Source of the DNA: a virus
Strand: one strand, 5' to 3'
DNA length: 64,000 bases
IMG/VR virus record: IMGVR_UViG_3300035183_000841
Location: 20,710 to 84,709 of that record
Shown piece after piece: positions 55,735-63,636 of this stretch (position 1 is the first letter of the stretch; each line of letters starts with the position of its first letter). Made by a program: the position numbers and the translations under genes. A model generated the notes under the pieces. It was not told the DNA's origin, did no database searches, and worked only from the letters and a program-made list of their open reading frames with translations.

Positions 55735-55984
55735 TGAGATTATCACTTGCGCATTACCAGAGTGTGGAAAGAAGTTCAAGAAACGTTCACATAACAGCAA
55801 ATACTGTTCTCAGGAATGTTGTCGAGTTGCAACCAACAGGAAGATCCTGCAGAGATATCACGAGAACAAGAAACGCCCGAAACCTGGTCGGACATGCAAA
55901 ACCGATGGGTGCGGGACCATCCTATCTGTTTACAACAAAAGCGAGTACTGCTACAGATGCGCTGAGGATATAGGGTTGTTATGA
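55706..55984 (+). CDS. Zinc-finger protein with apparent AUA start
   Basis: The 92-residue protein reads MATRKIVIRDEIITCALPECGKKF from ATA at 55706 and contains three zinc-type clusters (CALPECGKKF...YCSQECC, CKTDGCG, YCYRC). GGGAGGTG (55691-55698) is well spaced for the ATA. No ATG, GTG or TTG occurs in frame between that site and the first cysteine; earlier starts would overlap the Cas4-like gene by up to 180 nt. The function is unknown; the HNH-like Cys spacing suggests nucleic acid binding. Confidence 0.65.
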   Translation: MATRKIVIRDEIITCALPECGKKFKKRSHNSKYCSQECCRVATNRKILQRYHENKKRPKPGRTCKTDGCGTILSVYNKSEYCYRCAEDIGLL

Positions 55985-56223
55985 GTGCTGAAGATGAGGT
56001 GGAGAAGATCTTAGCGATGCGGGTCTTCGTCCGCACCATCATGAGGATGCGCTTCGGGTCGCACTCCTTCCGTTTCGATGATTGGTGGTGCGATCTTTGC
56101 AAGATAACCATCGGTGCATCTTCGGTTAGGGGAGACAGCATGAAGTACTATAGGAAAGTGATATGCCACTACAAATACGTCCATAATGAGCAGTTCGCTT
56201 TGGCCCTCTTGGTGAACGCATGA
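55981..56223 (+). CDS. Hypothetical protein with CxxC motif
   Basis: The 80-residue protein has FDDWWCDLCKITIG and a C-terminal CHYKYVH, a possible C2CH zinc site. It overlaps both neighbours by 4 nt. The function is unknown. Confidence 0.6.
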   Translation: MSAEDEVEKILAMRVFVRTIMRMRFGSHSFRFDDWWCDLCKITIGASSVRGDSMKYYRKVICHYKYVHNEQFALALLVNA

Positions 56224-56792
56224 AGAAAGCGGTTCAATCAGTGGCGAAGAGGTACGACAGGGTCATCGGTATCGATGTCTCGACGAAACTCATAGCTGTT
56301 ACTGTAGTTGATCGTGGTGAACCACTTGCTCTCGTGTCCGTTGGTCTCCCACGGGGAGATATCAATTTGAGACTTTCATATGCCAGGAAATGGTTCTCGA
56401 TCGTCCTCGATGTGTATAAGCCTGGCGCTTGCTACATCGAGGCACCGATATTGGTACAGAACCCGCTCGCTACGAAGCATCTTGCCTACATGGTCGGCAT
56501 CCTCTTCGGTGAATGCCTCGAACGAGGCATAGAAACAGCAGACGTGCCCCCTATGGAGTGGAAAAGCCATATCGGGTATCGGGCTATATCGAAGCAAGAG
56601 CGTGAGAGGGTGCTGTCGGAATATGGAGAGACTGAGGGACGGAAGGAGTTGCGCAAGATCAGGAAAGCGCAGGTGCAGGAGAAACTGAAGGATAGGTATC
56701 CGATGTTCGCTAAACAGCTCGAATCGGACGACTTGGCCGATGCTCTAGGTATCGCATTGTACTGTTGGGAGAAACTAGGCAAACACAACTAG
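56220..56792 (+). CDS. RuvC-like Holliday junction resolvase
   Basis: The 190-residue protein has the RNase H-fold acidic set: VIGIDVSTKLIAVTVV (Asp19), CYIEAPILVQNP (Glu) and SDDLADALGIALYCWEKL (paired Asp). It should cut branched DNA before packaging. It starts in a 4-nt overlap and ends the recombination run. Confidence 0.85.
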   Translation: MKKAVQSVAKRYDRVIGIDVSTKLIAVTVVDRGEPLALVSVGLPRGDINLRLSYARKWFSIVLDVYKPGACYIEAPILVQNPLATKHLAYMVGILFGECLERGIETADVPPMEWKSHIGYRAISKQERERVLSEYGETEGRKELRKIRKAQVQEKLKDRYPMFAKQLESDDLADALGIALYCWEKLGKHN

Positions 56793-56816
56793 TCAAAAAA
56801 TGGGGAATGGACTAAA

Positions 56817-57170
56817 ATGGAGGACGTGGAGCACAAGGTGCCAGACGAGGTAACGGTCCCGAACAGCATAAAGATCGGGCCGTATAGGTATCAAGTTAAG
56901 GTGACTTCGCTCGACCCATTCGGTGCTGGGGACATCAACTACGGGATCACGCAGCGAGAACACCAGGTAATCCTGCTTGAAGAAGAACAGGCTGATGACG
57001 CCATGGCTGACTCGCTGCTGCATGAGGTGTTGCATGCGATCATATTCGTATCTGGTTATAACGAGATGAACAATGATGAAGAGGAGGATCTGGTAGCACG
57101 CATATCACCATTCCTCCTCAGTGTTATCAGGGATAATAGGGCATTTATAAGGTTCCTGATGGGTAGGTGA
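56817..57170 (+). CDS. HEXXH metallopeptidase-like protein
   Basis: The 117-residue protein has SLLHEVLHAIIF, the HEXXH zinc motif, preceded by a small beta domain (IGPYRYQVKV, VILLEEEQ). Similar short phage proteins resemble the ImmA/IrrE or SprT-like folds. The substrate is unknown. It follows a 24-nt gap with GGGGAATGGA as a weak ribosome site. Confidence 0.65.
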   Translation: MEDVEHKVPDEVTVPNSIKIGPYRYQVKVTSLDPFGAGDINYGITQREHQVILLEEEQADDAMADSLLHEVLHAIIFVSGYNEMNNDEEEDLVARISPFLLSVIRDNRAFIRFLMGR

Positions 57171-57177
57171 TTCCAAC

Positions 57178-57369
57178 TTGAAGATTTATGAGGACAGAGA
57201 TTGGCTGTTTGAACAATACGTGAAGCAAGGTAGGACGGCGAAAGATATAGCCGATGATGTAGGCGTCACAGAGATGACGATATATAACTGGCTCAAGAAG
57301 TTCGATCTTTTGAGATACAAAGGAAAAGGAAGAAGTCTCGGCCGAAGAGTAATCAAAAGGGATTGGTAA
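57178..57369 (+). CDS. Helix-turn-helix protein
   Basis: The 63-residue protein has a resolvase/Hin-type HTH (YVKQGRTAKDIADDVGVTEMTIYNWLKKFDLL) and a basic tail. It starts at TTG 57178 after GGGTAGGTGA. It could be a regulator or a DNA-targeting partner of the methyltransferase genes downstream. Confidence 0.65.
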   Translation: MKIYEDRDWLFEQYVKQGRTAKDIADDVGVTEMTIYNWLKKFDLLRYKGKGRSLGRRVIKRDW

Positions 57370-57470
57370 ACAAGGCATTCCTGAGGGGGTGCCGACTTGG
57401 AAACTCTCATTTCGGATGTGATGGGAAACGAGATTCGGACATAGGAAGCAGATCGAGGATAGGATTTTGA
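57363..57470 (+). CDS. Possible 35-residue ORF
   Basis: The TTG-started frame fills the gap between the HTH gene and the next ORF, and its stop overlaps the next TTG by 4 nt (TTGA). The product has two cysteines (RGCRLGNSHFGCDG). Support is weak. Confidence 0.3.
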   Translation: MVNKAFLRGCRLGNSHFGCDGKRDSDIGSRSRIGF

Positions 57471-58090
57471 GATTCATACCATGGTCACAGGTTTACGTTG
57501 AGCCGTTAGGCGGTGTTGATTCATTGTTCTTCCGGATGAAGCCGCGCCCAGTTGAGGTGTTCAACGACGTAGACGGGTGGCTCATAGATTTGGTTCGATT
57601 GTTGCAAGATCCCGAGTCAGAGGTGGTCTTCCGTCAGCACTTGATCTCTGGCGGATACGATACCCATGACCTCGACATCAATCGGTCACTTGAGATATTC
57701 AGGTTCCAAACTGGTGGAGTATCGTTGCCATCATTCGATGACGATTGGCGAAGGGTCTACGCATTAGATAGAACTACTGTTGCTTCTATCGAGATGTTTA
57801 GCAGATGGTTTGACATCATCTCTCACGTACAGGTTGATTCTCGTCCAATACTTGATGTTATTGCTTATTGGGATGGTGATGATACGACTCAGTACGTAAA
57901 TATACCATGCGGTAGAACCTGCGATGAGTATCTGTTGAGAGCCATCATGTCGTGCGATGGCAAGATTGTTATGTCGACTTGTTGTGATGGCAACGATTAC
58001 GAAGACCTCTTAAGTGCTGGCTGGGTGAAGGTCAGCCTTAACGAGCAGGTGAACATCTACCGCAATCCGAGGGCTGTTGAAGATGGTTGA
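57467..58090 (+). CDS. Degenerate D12-type methyltransferase paralogue
   Basis: The 207-residue protein aligns by eye with the intact methyltransferase directly downstream. YVEPLGGVDSLFF matches YVEPYGGAASVLL, VEVFNDVDGWLIDLVRLLQDPE matches VYSDLDWRIVNLLKTIQDPD, and DGDDTTQYVNIPCG matches DSDDTTVFLDPPYV. Both end RNPRAVE. It lacks the N-terminal WYGGKG AdoMet motif, and its DPPY box has become NIPC, so it should be inactive. The frame is intact, so it is probably expressed and may serve as a partner, inhibitor or DNA-binding decoy. The start is TTG 57467. Confidence 0.75.
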   Translation: MRFIPWSQVYVEPLGGVDSLFFRMKPRPVEVFNDVDGWLIDLVRLLQDPESEVVFRQHLISGGYDTHDLDINRSLEIFRFQTGGVSLPSFDDDWRRVYALDRTTVASIEMFSRWFDIISHVQVDSRPILDVIAYWDGDDTTQYVNIPCGRTCDEYLLRAIMSCDGKIVMSTCCDGNDYEDLLSAGWVKVSLNEQVNIYRNPRAVEDG

Positions 58091-59003
58091 TGTGAATGCC
58101 GCATTCGGATCGAAATGGTTCAAAGAGCAGAGATTGCCCGGCCCTGTCCTATGGTACGGCGGGAAAGGCTCCTGGAACTTGCCAAGGATATTGAAGGTTC
58201 TCCCCATCACCAGCACATATGTTGAGCCTTACGGCGGCGCAGCATCGGTGCTCCTTTCTAAGGATCGCTCAGACCTTGAAGTCTATAGCGATCTCGACTG
58301 GCGGATAGTGAACTTGCTCAAGACCATCCAGGACCCGGATCGTTTCAGGCTCCTATACCATAGGGTTTTCTATACCCTCTATTCGAGGAGCGAGTTCGTC
58401 CGTGGTCTGGAGGTCATGAAAGACCCATCGGCAAGTGATGATGATAAGGCATGGGCTTTCTTCGTAATCCAGAACCAGGGGTATGGGGGAATATCGCACC
58501 TACCGGGCCATTGGGGGCGCGCCTTCACGGATGACAAAGGTGTAGCGAAGAAGGTAAGGACGTACACCATACGGATAGACAGACTCCCTCGTCAGCATGA
58601 GAGGTTGCAGGGGGTCGAGATTTTGAACAGGGACGCCATCGAGGTGATGCTCGAATACGATAGTGATGATACGACCGTATTCCTGGACCCTCCATATGTC
58701 CCAGATACGCGAGTTAATAAAAAAGTCTATCATATAGACCAACCAATAGAACACCACGAACTCCTGGTGGACACCATATTGAAACTCAGGTCGGCCGTCG
58801 TGCTCATCGGGTATGAGCATCCCGTCTATACCCCACTTGAAGATGCTGGGTGGGAGAAGATACCATTCAAGTCTTATGCGAGTGCAGCGGCGAGGAACCG
58901 TGGGACGAAAACAGTTGGCAAGGGTGCTCTGCTCAAGCATGCTTCTCGGATAGAGACGATATGGAGGAACCCGAGGGCTGTAGAGTTGAAGCCATTGACA
59001 TAA
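58083..59003 (+). CDS. DNA adenine methyltransferase (D12/Dam class)
   Basis: The 306-residue protein has VLWYGGKGSWN (motif X/I), YVEPYGGAASVLLS, EVYSDLDWRIVNLL (II-like) and TTVFLDPPYVPD (catalytic DPPY), plus a target-recognition region between them. It methylates N6 of adenine at an unknown site, likely protecting phage DNA from restriction. It overlaps its degenerate paralogue by 8 nt; TTG 58077 is an in-frame alternative start. Confidence 0.9.
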   Translation: MVDVNAAFGSKWFKEQRLPGPVLWYGGKGSWNLPRILKVLPITSTYVEPYGGAASVLLSKDRSDLEVYSDLDWRIVNLLKTIQDPDRFRLLYHRVFYTLYSRSEFVRGLEVMKDPSASDDDKAWAFFVIQNQGYGGISHLPGHWGRAFTDDKGVAKKVRTYTIRIDRLPRQHERLQGVEILNRDAIEVMLEYDSDDTTVFLDPPYVPDTRVNKKVYHIDQPIEHHELLVDTILKLRSAVVLIGYEHPVYTPLEDAGWEKIPFKSYASAAARNRGTKTVGKGALLKHASRIETIWRNPRAVELKPLT

Positions 59004-59031
59004 CCACACTTCATATGGGAATATTCAAACG

Positions 59032-59598
59032 ATGGGTGCCAAATCTTCTCTCGATAAGATGAACGACTTCGAAAGGGCCGAGAAGGTCTACATGATCGCC
59101 AGGCTCTACATGCAGGGCAAACCGAAGGTGTCGATAGCAAAGGAACTTGATATCCCACTTAGCACCGTGGAGAAGGCCATCAAAGAGTGGGATGAATACA
59201 TATCGATGCGCGCAGAAGCCGACCCCGACATCATGGAGAAGTTCACCGAGAACGTCTTCAGGTTCGATGAAGAGATAAGGATGATCAATGAGCAGGCATG
59301 GGAAGTCGTGAGGTTGGCCGAAGAGAATGGCGCCATGTCAACGAAACTACAGGCTCTTCGTTTGGCGAAAGACCTCATGGAGACCAAGGCTCGGCTCTTC
59401 CAGCTTATGTCCCCGCGACTCGAATCCGGGTACATCGAGCGGACCAAGAAAGTTGAGCGCGTTAACTCAATTTTGTCGGAGATAATCAGGACTACCATAA
59501 GTAACTGCCCCAGATGCTCTGACCTCGCTTGGTCGCAGTTGCAGGATGCCTGGCGTAACCAACCAGAGCTTAGTGATGGAGAAACGCTAGACAGATGA
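59032..59598 (+). CDS. terS: Terminase small subunit
   Basis: The 188-residue protein has an N-terminal HTH (YMQGKPKVSIAKELDIPLSTVEKAIKEW), a central helical oligomerisation region and a C-terminal tail with CPRC. It lies immediately before the large terminase, overlapping its start by 4 nt. It should recognise the packaging site and stimulate the large subunit. Confidence 0.82.
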   Translation: MGAKSSLDKMNDFERAEKVYMIARLYMQGKPKVSIAKELDIPLSTVEKAIKEWDEYISMRAEADPDIMEKFTENVFRFDEEIRMINEQAWEVVRLAEENGAMSTKLQALRLAKDLMETKARLFQLMSPRLESGYIERTKKVERVNSILSEIIRTTISNCPRCSDLAWSQLQDAWRNQPELSDGETLDR

Positions 59599-61853
59599 CC
59601 ATGCGTAGATTCGGCGGGAACATAACGCTTGAAGACTTCAGGTCTTTGCTCCAGAAGGAGGAGTTCGAGGAAGAGCCGGTCGATCTGCATAGGTTCGTGA
59701 CGGACCCGTATTTTTTAGGGCTTAAACCACTGTCTCCTGTACAGGAGCAGATCGCGTCGAAGATGACCCAGATCTTCCTCCCCCACACACTAGAGAAGAT
59801 GCATGGGAAGAAGGAAGCGCAACAGATCTGGGAGTCCACGGTAAATGAGGTTATATGTCAGATCGGCAAAGGTGGGGGGAAAGATTGGTGCTTCGCGTAT
59901 GAAACCGAAATAATCACCAAAGACGGGATAAGGAAGATCGGGGATGTGGCGAACACCGTTCAGACGCTGCTGACTTCGCAGGGATGGAAAGAAGCTAAGG
60001 TCCTCGAGACGAGTGTGCTTCCGATATGGAAGTTGGTTGTGAAACGGGGCGACGAAACGAAAGAGATCCACACGACCAGATATCACAGATGGTTTGCGAC
60101 TAAGACCTTAGATAGGGCCAAGAGGAAGTTCGAAGAGACTTACACTTGCGACTTGGTGCCGGGTAGTTGGTTACAGGTTAACTATGAGCATCGCGATATC
60201 CATCCTGGCCCAGAGGCTCACTGGAAGGTGGTATCGGTCGAGGAAACGGATAGGGTTGAACAAACATATTGCCCGGACGTTCCAGAGATACATAACTTCA
60301 CCTTAGAGGGCAATATATTGACCGGCAATACCCTTCGTATAGCGTTCGCCAGGATCATCTATCTGATGCATTGCTTAAGGGACCCACTTGACTATTACGG
60401 TATCGGTCATGGGGAGTACATCGACCTCCTGAACATCGCTCTGAACTCCGAGCAGGCACAACGGGTATTCTTCGACCCATTGAAGAACTTGCTCATCGCC
60501 AGCCCGTATTTCCAGAAGAAGGGGTTCATCCCGATGAGCAAGAAGATCGAGTTCATGGAGCGACCCATCAGGTGTTTCTCTGGCCACTCTGAGGCTGAGG
60601 GGTGGGAGGGGTATAACCTGATTGCGGTTACGTTGGACGAGATCTCCGCATTCAAAACTCAGGATGACTCTTCCCACACCCAAGAATCCGTGAAGTTTTC
60701 TGCTAAGGCCATCTACGACATGGCGAGGCTGTCGGTCATCTCGCGTTTCCCCCAGGTCGGAAAGGTTGCGCTGCTTTCGTTCCCGAGGTATGAGAACGAC
60801 TTCATCCAGCAACGGTACGATGGGGTGATAGAGAGGAAGATCACGAGGAAGGTGACGAAGGATCTCGGCCCGATAACGGTATGGTGGGAAGATGATGAGA
60901 TCCTCGAGTATCGAGAACCGAGGGTATGGGCTATAAAGTGCCCCACTTTCGTATCCAATCCCACCAAGAAACCAGAAGATTTCACCTCCGACTTCATACG
61001 TGACCCGGTGAATGCGAACGCACGCATCCTTTGCCGGCCACCGAAGATGGCGGAAGCGTATTTCCGCGATCCATATAGGGTCATGGCCTGCTTCCATAAA
61101 CACGATGAATCTTGTACGGATAAGTATTGCGTTCGGTCGCCGTTCGACGAGGAAGGGCGTCTGCCTCCTATGTTCCGGGATAAAGATGACAGCGCAGCAC
61201 CGAGGTTCATCCATATCGACCTCGGCCTTAACCGCGACAGGTCTGCGCTGTGTATGGTTCACTGTGAAGGATTCATGAAAAGTGAAACGGATGGGCAGAT
61301 AATGCCTGTGATACGGATGGACCTCATCAAGTATTGGGAAGCCCCTCCGAACGGCGAGATAGACTTCAATGACGTTCGCAGATTCGTGTTCATGCTGAAC
61401 GACAGGTTCAATGTGGCGATGGTGACGATGGACAGGTGGCAGAGCGTCGATACGAAGAACATCTTCATGAACAAAGGCATCTACACGGAGTTCATGGTGG
61501 TGAAGAAAGACCACTACGATACGCTTTCCACCTCCATCTATGATGGGCGTCTTCGTGCGTATTACCATCCCATCCTCGTCGATCAGGAACTCCTGAAGTT
61601 GCAGCTCATCAGGGGGAACAAGGTCGATCACCCAAGGAAGGGGTTCAAGGACGGAGCCGACTCCTTAGCTGGCGCTGTATATACCTGCACTGTGAATACT
61701 CCGGTCGAGGAGGTCATCGATATCGACATCCTCGGTACTACGCAATCTGTCAAACGCGACGAAGAGGAGAAGGAGAAGCGAGAGGAACACGTCCAGGAGA
61801 AAGAGATGCCGGATGACATAGAAGAGTATCTCGGCGGGATGGGGTTAATCTGA
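59595..61853 (+). CDS. terL: Terminase large subunit with mini-intein
   Basis: The 752-residue frame (605 after splicing) has an ATPase domain whose Walker A, QIGKGGGKDW-TLRIAFA, is split by the intein, then Walker B LIAVTLDEISAF and the coupling motif. The C-terminal RNase H-like nuclease has IHIDLGLNRDRSAL, VTMDRWQS and FKDGADSLAGAV acidic residues. It translocates DNA into the prohead through the portal and cuts concatemers. The C-terminus is a charged helix. A large minus-strand ORF across it is a shadow. Confidence 0.93.
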   Translation: MTMRRFGGNITLEDFRSLLQKEEFEEEPVDLHRFVTDPYFLGLKPLSPVQEQIASKMTQIFLPHTLEKMHGKKEAQQIWESTVNEVICQIGKGGGKDWCFAYETEIITKDGIRKIGDVANTVQTLLTSQGWKEAKVLETSVLPIWKLVVKRGDETKEIHTTRYHRWFATKTLDRAKRKFEETYTCDLVPGSWLQVNYEHRDIHPGPEAHWKVVSVEETDRVEQTYCPDVPEIHNFTLEGNILTGNTLRIAFARIIYLMHCLRDPLDYYGIGHGEYIDLLNIALNSEQAQRVFFDPLKNLLIASPYFQKKGFIPMSKKIEFMERPIRCFSGHSEAEGWEGYNLIAVTLDEISAFKTQDDSSHTQESVKFSAKAIYDMARLSVISRFPQVGKVALLSFPRYENDFIQQRYDGVIERKITRKVTKDLGPITVWWEDDEILEYREPRVWAIKCPTFVSNPTKKPEDFTSDFIRDPVNANARILCRPPKMAEAYFRDPYRVMACFHKHDESCTDKYCVRSPFDEEGRLPPMFRDKDDSAAPRFIHIDLGLNRDRSALCMVHCEGFMKSETDGQIMPVIRMDLIKYWEAPPNGEIDFNDVRRFVFMLNDRFNVAMVTMDRWQSVDTKNIFMNKGIYTEFMVVKKDHYDTLSTSIYDGRLRAYYHPILVDQELLKLQLIRGNKVDHPRKGFKDGADSLAGAVYTCTVNTPVEEVIDIDILGTTQSVKRDEEEKEKREEHVQEKEMPDDIEEYLGGMGLI
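59889..60329 (+). other. Mini-intein in the terminase P-loop
   Basis: A 147-residue insertion begins CFAYETEIITKDG (block A) and ends PEIHNFTLEGNILTGN before +1 Thr of TLRIAF. No endonuclease blocks are present. The penultimate residue is Gly instead of the usual His. It sits directly after GKGGGKDW, so the ATP site is absent until splicing. Confidence 0.92.
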
Positions 61854-61854
61854 A

Positions 61855-62115
61855 TTGGCACCGAAGTGGATGGAGAAAGCATTATGCGCTGAACTTGACA
61901 TACCGCTGAATCACTTCTTCGATGATTACCTCAGATCATTGGAGGTGTTCAATCAGGTAAACGACTTATGTATGGAGTGTCAGGTTAGGGATATATGTTT
62001 CCGTTATGGAGAAACGACGAAATCGACCGGCGTTTGGGGGGGTAAGTGGCTCTCGTTCGGCCAGGTGGTACAAGTAGAACTCGATTATGGAGATGGAGAT
62101 GCCGAAGAAAAATAA
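61855..62115 (+). CDS. WhiB-like iron-sulfur regulator
   Basis: The 86-residue protein has the WhiB layout: ALCAELDIPLNHFFDD (first Cys), NDLCMECQVRDICFRYG (CxxC...C) and GVWGGKW, the diagnostic turn before the DNA-binding tail, here acidic rather than basic. WhiB proteins bind a 4Fe-4S cluster and sigma-A in actinobacteria; phage versions can repress host genes or cause superinfection exclusion. The start is TTG right after the terminase stop. Confidence 0.82.
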   Translation: MAPKWMEKALCAELDIPLNHFFDDYLRSLEVFNQVNDLCMECQVRDICFRYGETTKSTGVWGGKWLSFGQVVQVELDYGDGDAEEK

Positions 62116-62341
62116 AGGAACCGTATTGATGTGTCCGAAGTGCGGCGGTACCGTTACGATGTACATCAGGCACAAAGGGGCCTGGTGTTCACGTCCTGGT
62201 TGTGTAGATCGTAAGGGGTACATGCAGCCGATGGTAGAAGTCGAGAAGAAACCCAGTGGGAAGAAAGATGATGCTGTAGGAGAGCTTGGTTTATCCGGGT
62301 ATCTGAAGTCGTATCCCAAGGATGGGGGTAAGGAGGGGTAA
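62099..62341 (+). CDS. Zinc-ribbon protein
   Basis: The 80-residue protein has LMCPKCGGTVTMY and WCSRPGCVDRKG, then a lysine-rich tail. ATG 62099 has GGAG 6 nt upstream; ATGs at 62087 and 62093 are in frame. The function is unknown. Confidence 0.6.
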   Translation: MPKKNKGTVLMCPKCGGTVTMYIRHKGAWCSRPGCVDRKGYMQPMVEVEKKPSGKKDDAVGELGLSGYLKSYPKDGGKEG

Positions 62342-62706
62342 TGACGATGTACGAGTACCTTGAGTACACCGGGTCATCCGGCACGAATACGTATTACAAC
62401 TACCCGTATTACAGATACATATCTGATGACAACTCTACATATCCGTACACATCAACTCCAACATACCCGCCTCAGAATACGTATTCGTATTCCGAATATT
62501 CGAGGGTGCTGCAGAAACTCCAAGAGGTGTTGAGTAGGCTGGATATCCTCGAGAAGTCGTTCATCGACATGTCCAGACTGATCTGGGACATGGCTTCGGA
62601 GGATTGCATATCAGGTGGTGATTGTGGAAGTTGTCTTCCGTGTCGGGCTCGTGAGGCTATGTCTGACGTGGTTTTCGCTAAGATGATCGATGGGCTGAAA
62701 AGTTGA
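62341..62706 (+). CDS. Tyr-rich protein with coiled coil and Cys cluster
   Basis: The 121-residue protein has a Tyr/Ser/Pro-rich N-terminus (residues 1-50), a coiled-coil helix (SRVLQKLQEVLSRLDILEKSFI) and CISGGDCGSCLPC. It overlaps the preceding stop (TAATG). The function is unknown; the Tyr-rich tail suggests a flexible or virion-associated segment. Confidence 0.6.
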   Translation: MTMYEYLEYTGSSGTNTYYNYPYYRYISDDNSTYPYTSTPTYPPQNTYSYSEYSRVLQKLQEVLSRLDILEKSFIDMSRLIWDMASEDCISGGDCGSCLPCRAREAMSDVVFAKMIDGLKS

Positions 62707-62732
62707 CAAAAAATCTTTGTCATAGATAATAT
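62703..62732 (+). promoter_or_regulatory. Strong consensus promoter
   Basis: TTGACA (62703-62708) with a 17-nt spacer to ATAATA, or 18 nt to TAATAT, is the closest match to a sigma-70/sigma-A consensus in the window. It lies right at the end of the preceding gene and before a 55-residue zinc protein. Confidence 0.75.
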
Positions 62733-62743
62733 CTCTTGATGAT

Positions 62744-62911
62744 ATGGCCAGAACGAGATGCTATATGTGCGGAGAAGTTAAGTTCAACGCCTACTTCTAC
62801 CGCCGTAAAGATAGGAAGGCCGTTCATCAACCATGTCGTTCATGCGCTAAAAAGATTGCAAGGGAACGATATTGGAAAAAGAAAGGGGGAGGTGAAGATA
62901 TAGATGGCTAA
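62744..62911 (+). CDS. 55-residue zinc-finger protein
   Basis: The ATG is about 12 nt after the -10 box of the strong promoter. The product has CYMCGEVKFNAYFYRRKDRK and CRSCAKKIARERY, the short C2C2 arrangement common in phage genomes and at the N-termini of Endo VII-like nucleases. It overlaps the next gene by 8 nt. The function is unknown. Confidence 0.65.
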   Translation: MARTRCYMCGEVKFNAYFYRRKDRKAVHQPCRSCAKKIARERYWKKKGGGEDIDG

Positions 62912-63131
62912 CGTAGTTGCATTCAACGCCCAGGAGGCCGGCGATGTCCTGTGGTGGAGACCACTTGGTTCCGATACCGCTGTCGTATATAAGTACGTGT
63001 GCCCGGTAGACTCTCACAAGGTTCTCGCTGCGGTACGACTCGGTTACAACTCTTCCGGTACTCAGGTCGATACCGCGAAGTGCCCTGTCCATGACGTTGC
63101 CCTCACCGGGGAGACGGCGGTCGCCCTGTAA
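62904..63131 (+). CDS. 75-residue hypothetical protein
   Basis: The beta-rich protein has VYKYVCPVDSHKVLAAVRLG and KCPVHDVALTG, giving two Cys-Pro-Val segments that may bind metal. GGGGGAGGTGA serves as ribosome site. A strong stem-loop follows. The function is unknown. Confidence 0.6.
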   Translation: MANVVAFNAQEAGDVLWWRPLGSDTAVVYKYVCPVDSHKVLAAVRLGYNSSGTQVDTAKCPVHDVALTGETAVAL

Positions 63132-63155
63132 CCTTCGATAGCGCCAGATCGGTTA

Positions 63156-63193
63156 CGGCGAGGCATACCTCTTTATATGGGGTAGCCTCGCCG
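63156..63193 (+). terminator. Terminator
   Basis: CGGCGAGGC (63156-63164) pairs with GCCTCGCCG (63185-63193), extended inside by TACC/GGTA, and is followed by GATTTTAA. It closes the small-gene run started by the 62703 promoter. Confidence 0.7.
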
Positions 63194-63239
63194 CCGATTT
63201 TAATAACGAGATTAAGTTCGCCAAATGGTCTTGATTGCT

Positions 63240-63248
63240 TGCTATGAT
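63240..63248 (+). promoter_or_regulatory. Extended -10 promoter
   Basis: TGCTATGAT fits the TGNTANNNT form and lies 35 nt upstream of the next GTG start, just after the terminator. The -35 is weak. Confidence 0.55.
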
Positions 63249-63282
63249 GGGTGGTGTGTTGGATGCCATGAAAGGAGGAAGG

Positions 63283-63633
63283 GTGCCAGAGCAAGATATC
63301 ATCCCTATCGATCCGGAGCATCTACCGGACCGGAAGACCAGGCGGCGTAGGTCAGCTCAGGTGGAGCGGCTAGTGAAGATCCTCGTCGATTCTGCCGATA
63401 GTGGGTCATGGTATTGCGTGCCAGAAGTTGCACCCGAGAAGAAATCTGCCTGGATGGGTAAGATTGGCTACGCAGCGAAGATTGCCGGTAGAGAGGTTGA
63501 ATCGTTCTACGTACATCCAGACAACGCTGGCAAATATACCCCTGGTCTGTACTTCAGGGGGCATCATGTGGGGGATGCTCCTCCGCGTGGTCGCCGCAAG
63601 AAGGTTTCAGAGTTCGAATTTTTCAGAGGTTGA
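63283..63633 (+). CDS. Hypothetical protein
   Basis: The 116-residue protein is basic at its N-terminus (RKTRRRRSAQVERLV) with a C-terminal YFRGHHVGDAPPRGRRKK. The segment VERLVKILVDSADSGSWY looks like a helix-turn-strand. GTG 63283 is chosen because AAAGGAGGAAGG ends just upstream; the longer frame from 63235 runs through the promoter. The function is unknown. Confidence 0.6.
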   Translation: MPEQDIIPIDPEHLPDRKTRRRRSAQVERLVKILVDSADSGSWYCVPEVAPEKKSAWMGKIGYAAKIAGREVESFYVHPDNAGKYTPGLYFRGHHVGDAPPRGRRKKVSEFEFFRG

Positions 63634-63636
63634 TCT

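Noticed and set aside
60375-61631. 418-codon open frame on the minus strand
   Set aside because: It lies wholly antisense to the terminase gene, whose motifs are unmistakable. The translation is His/Arg/Val-rich with no motif, typical of an antisense shadow.
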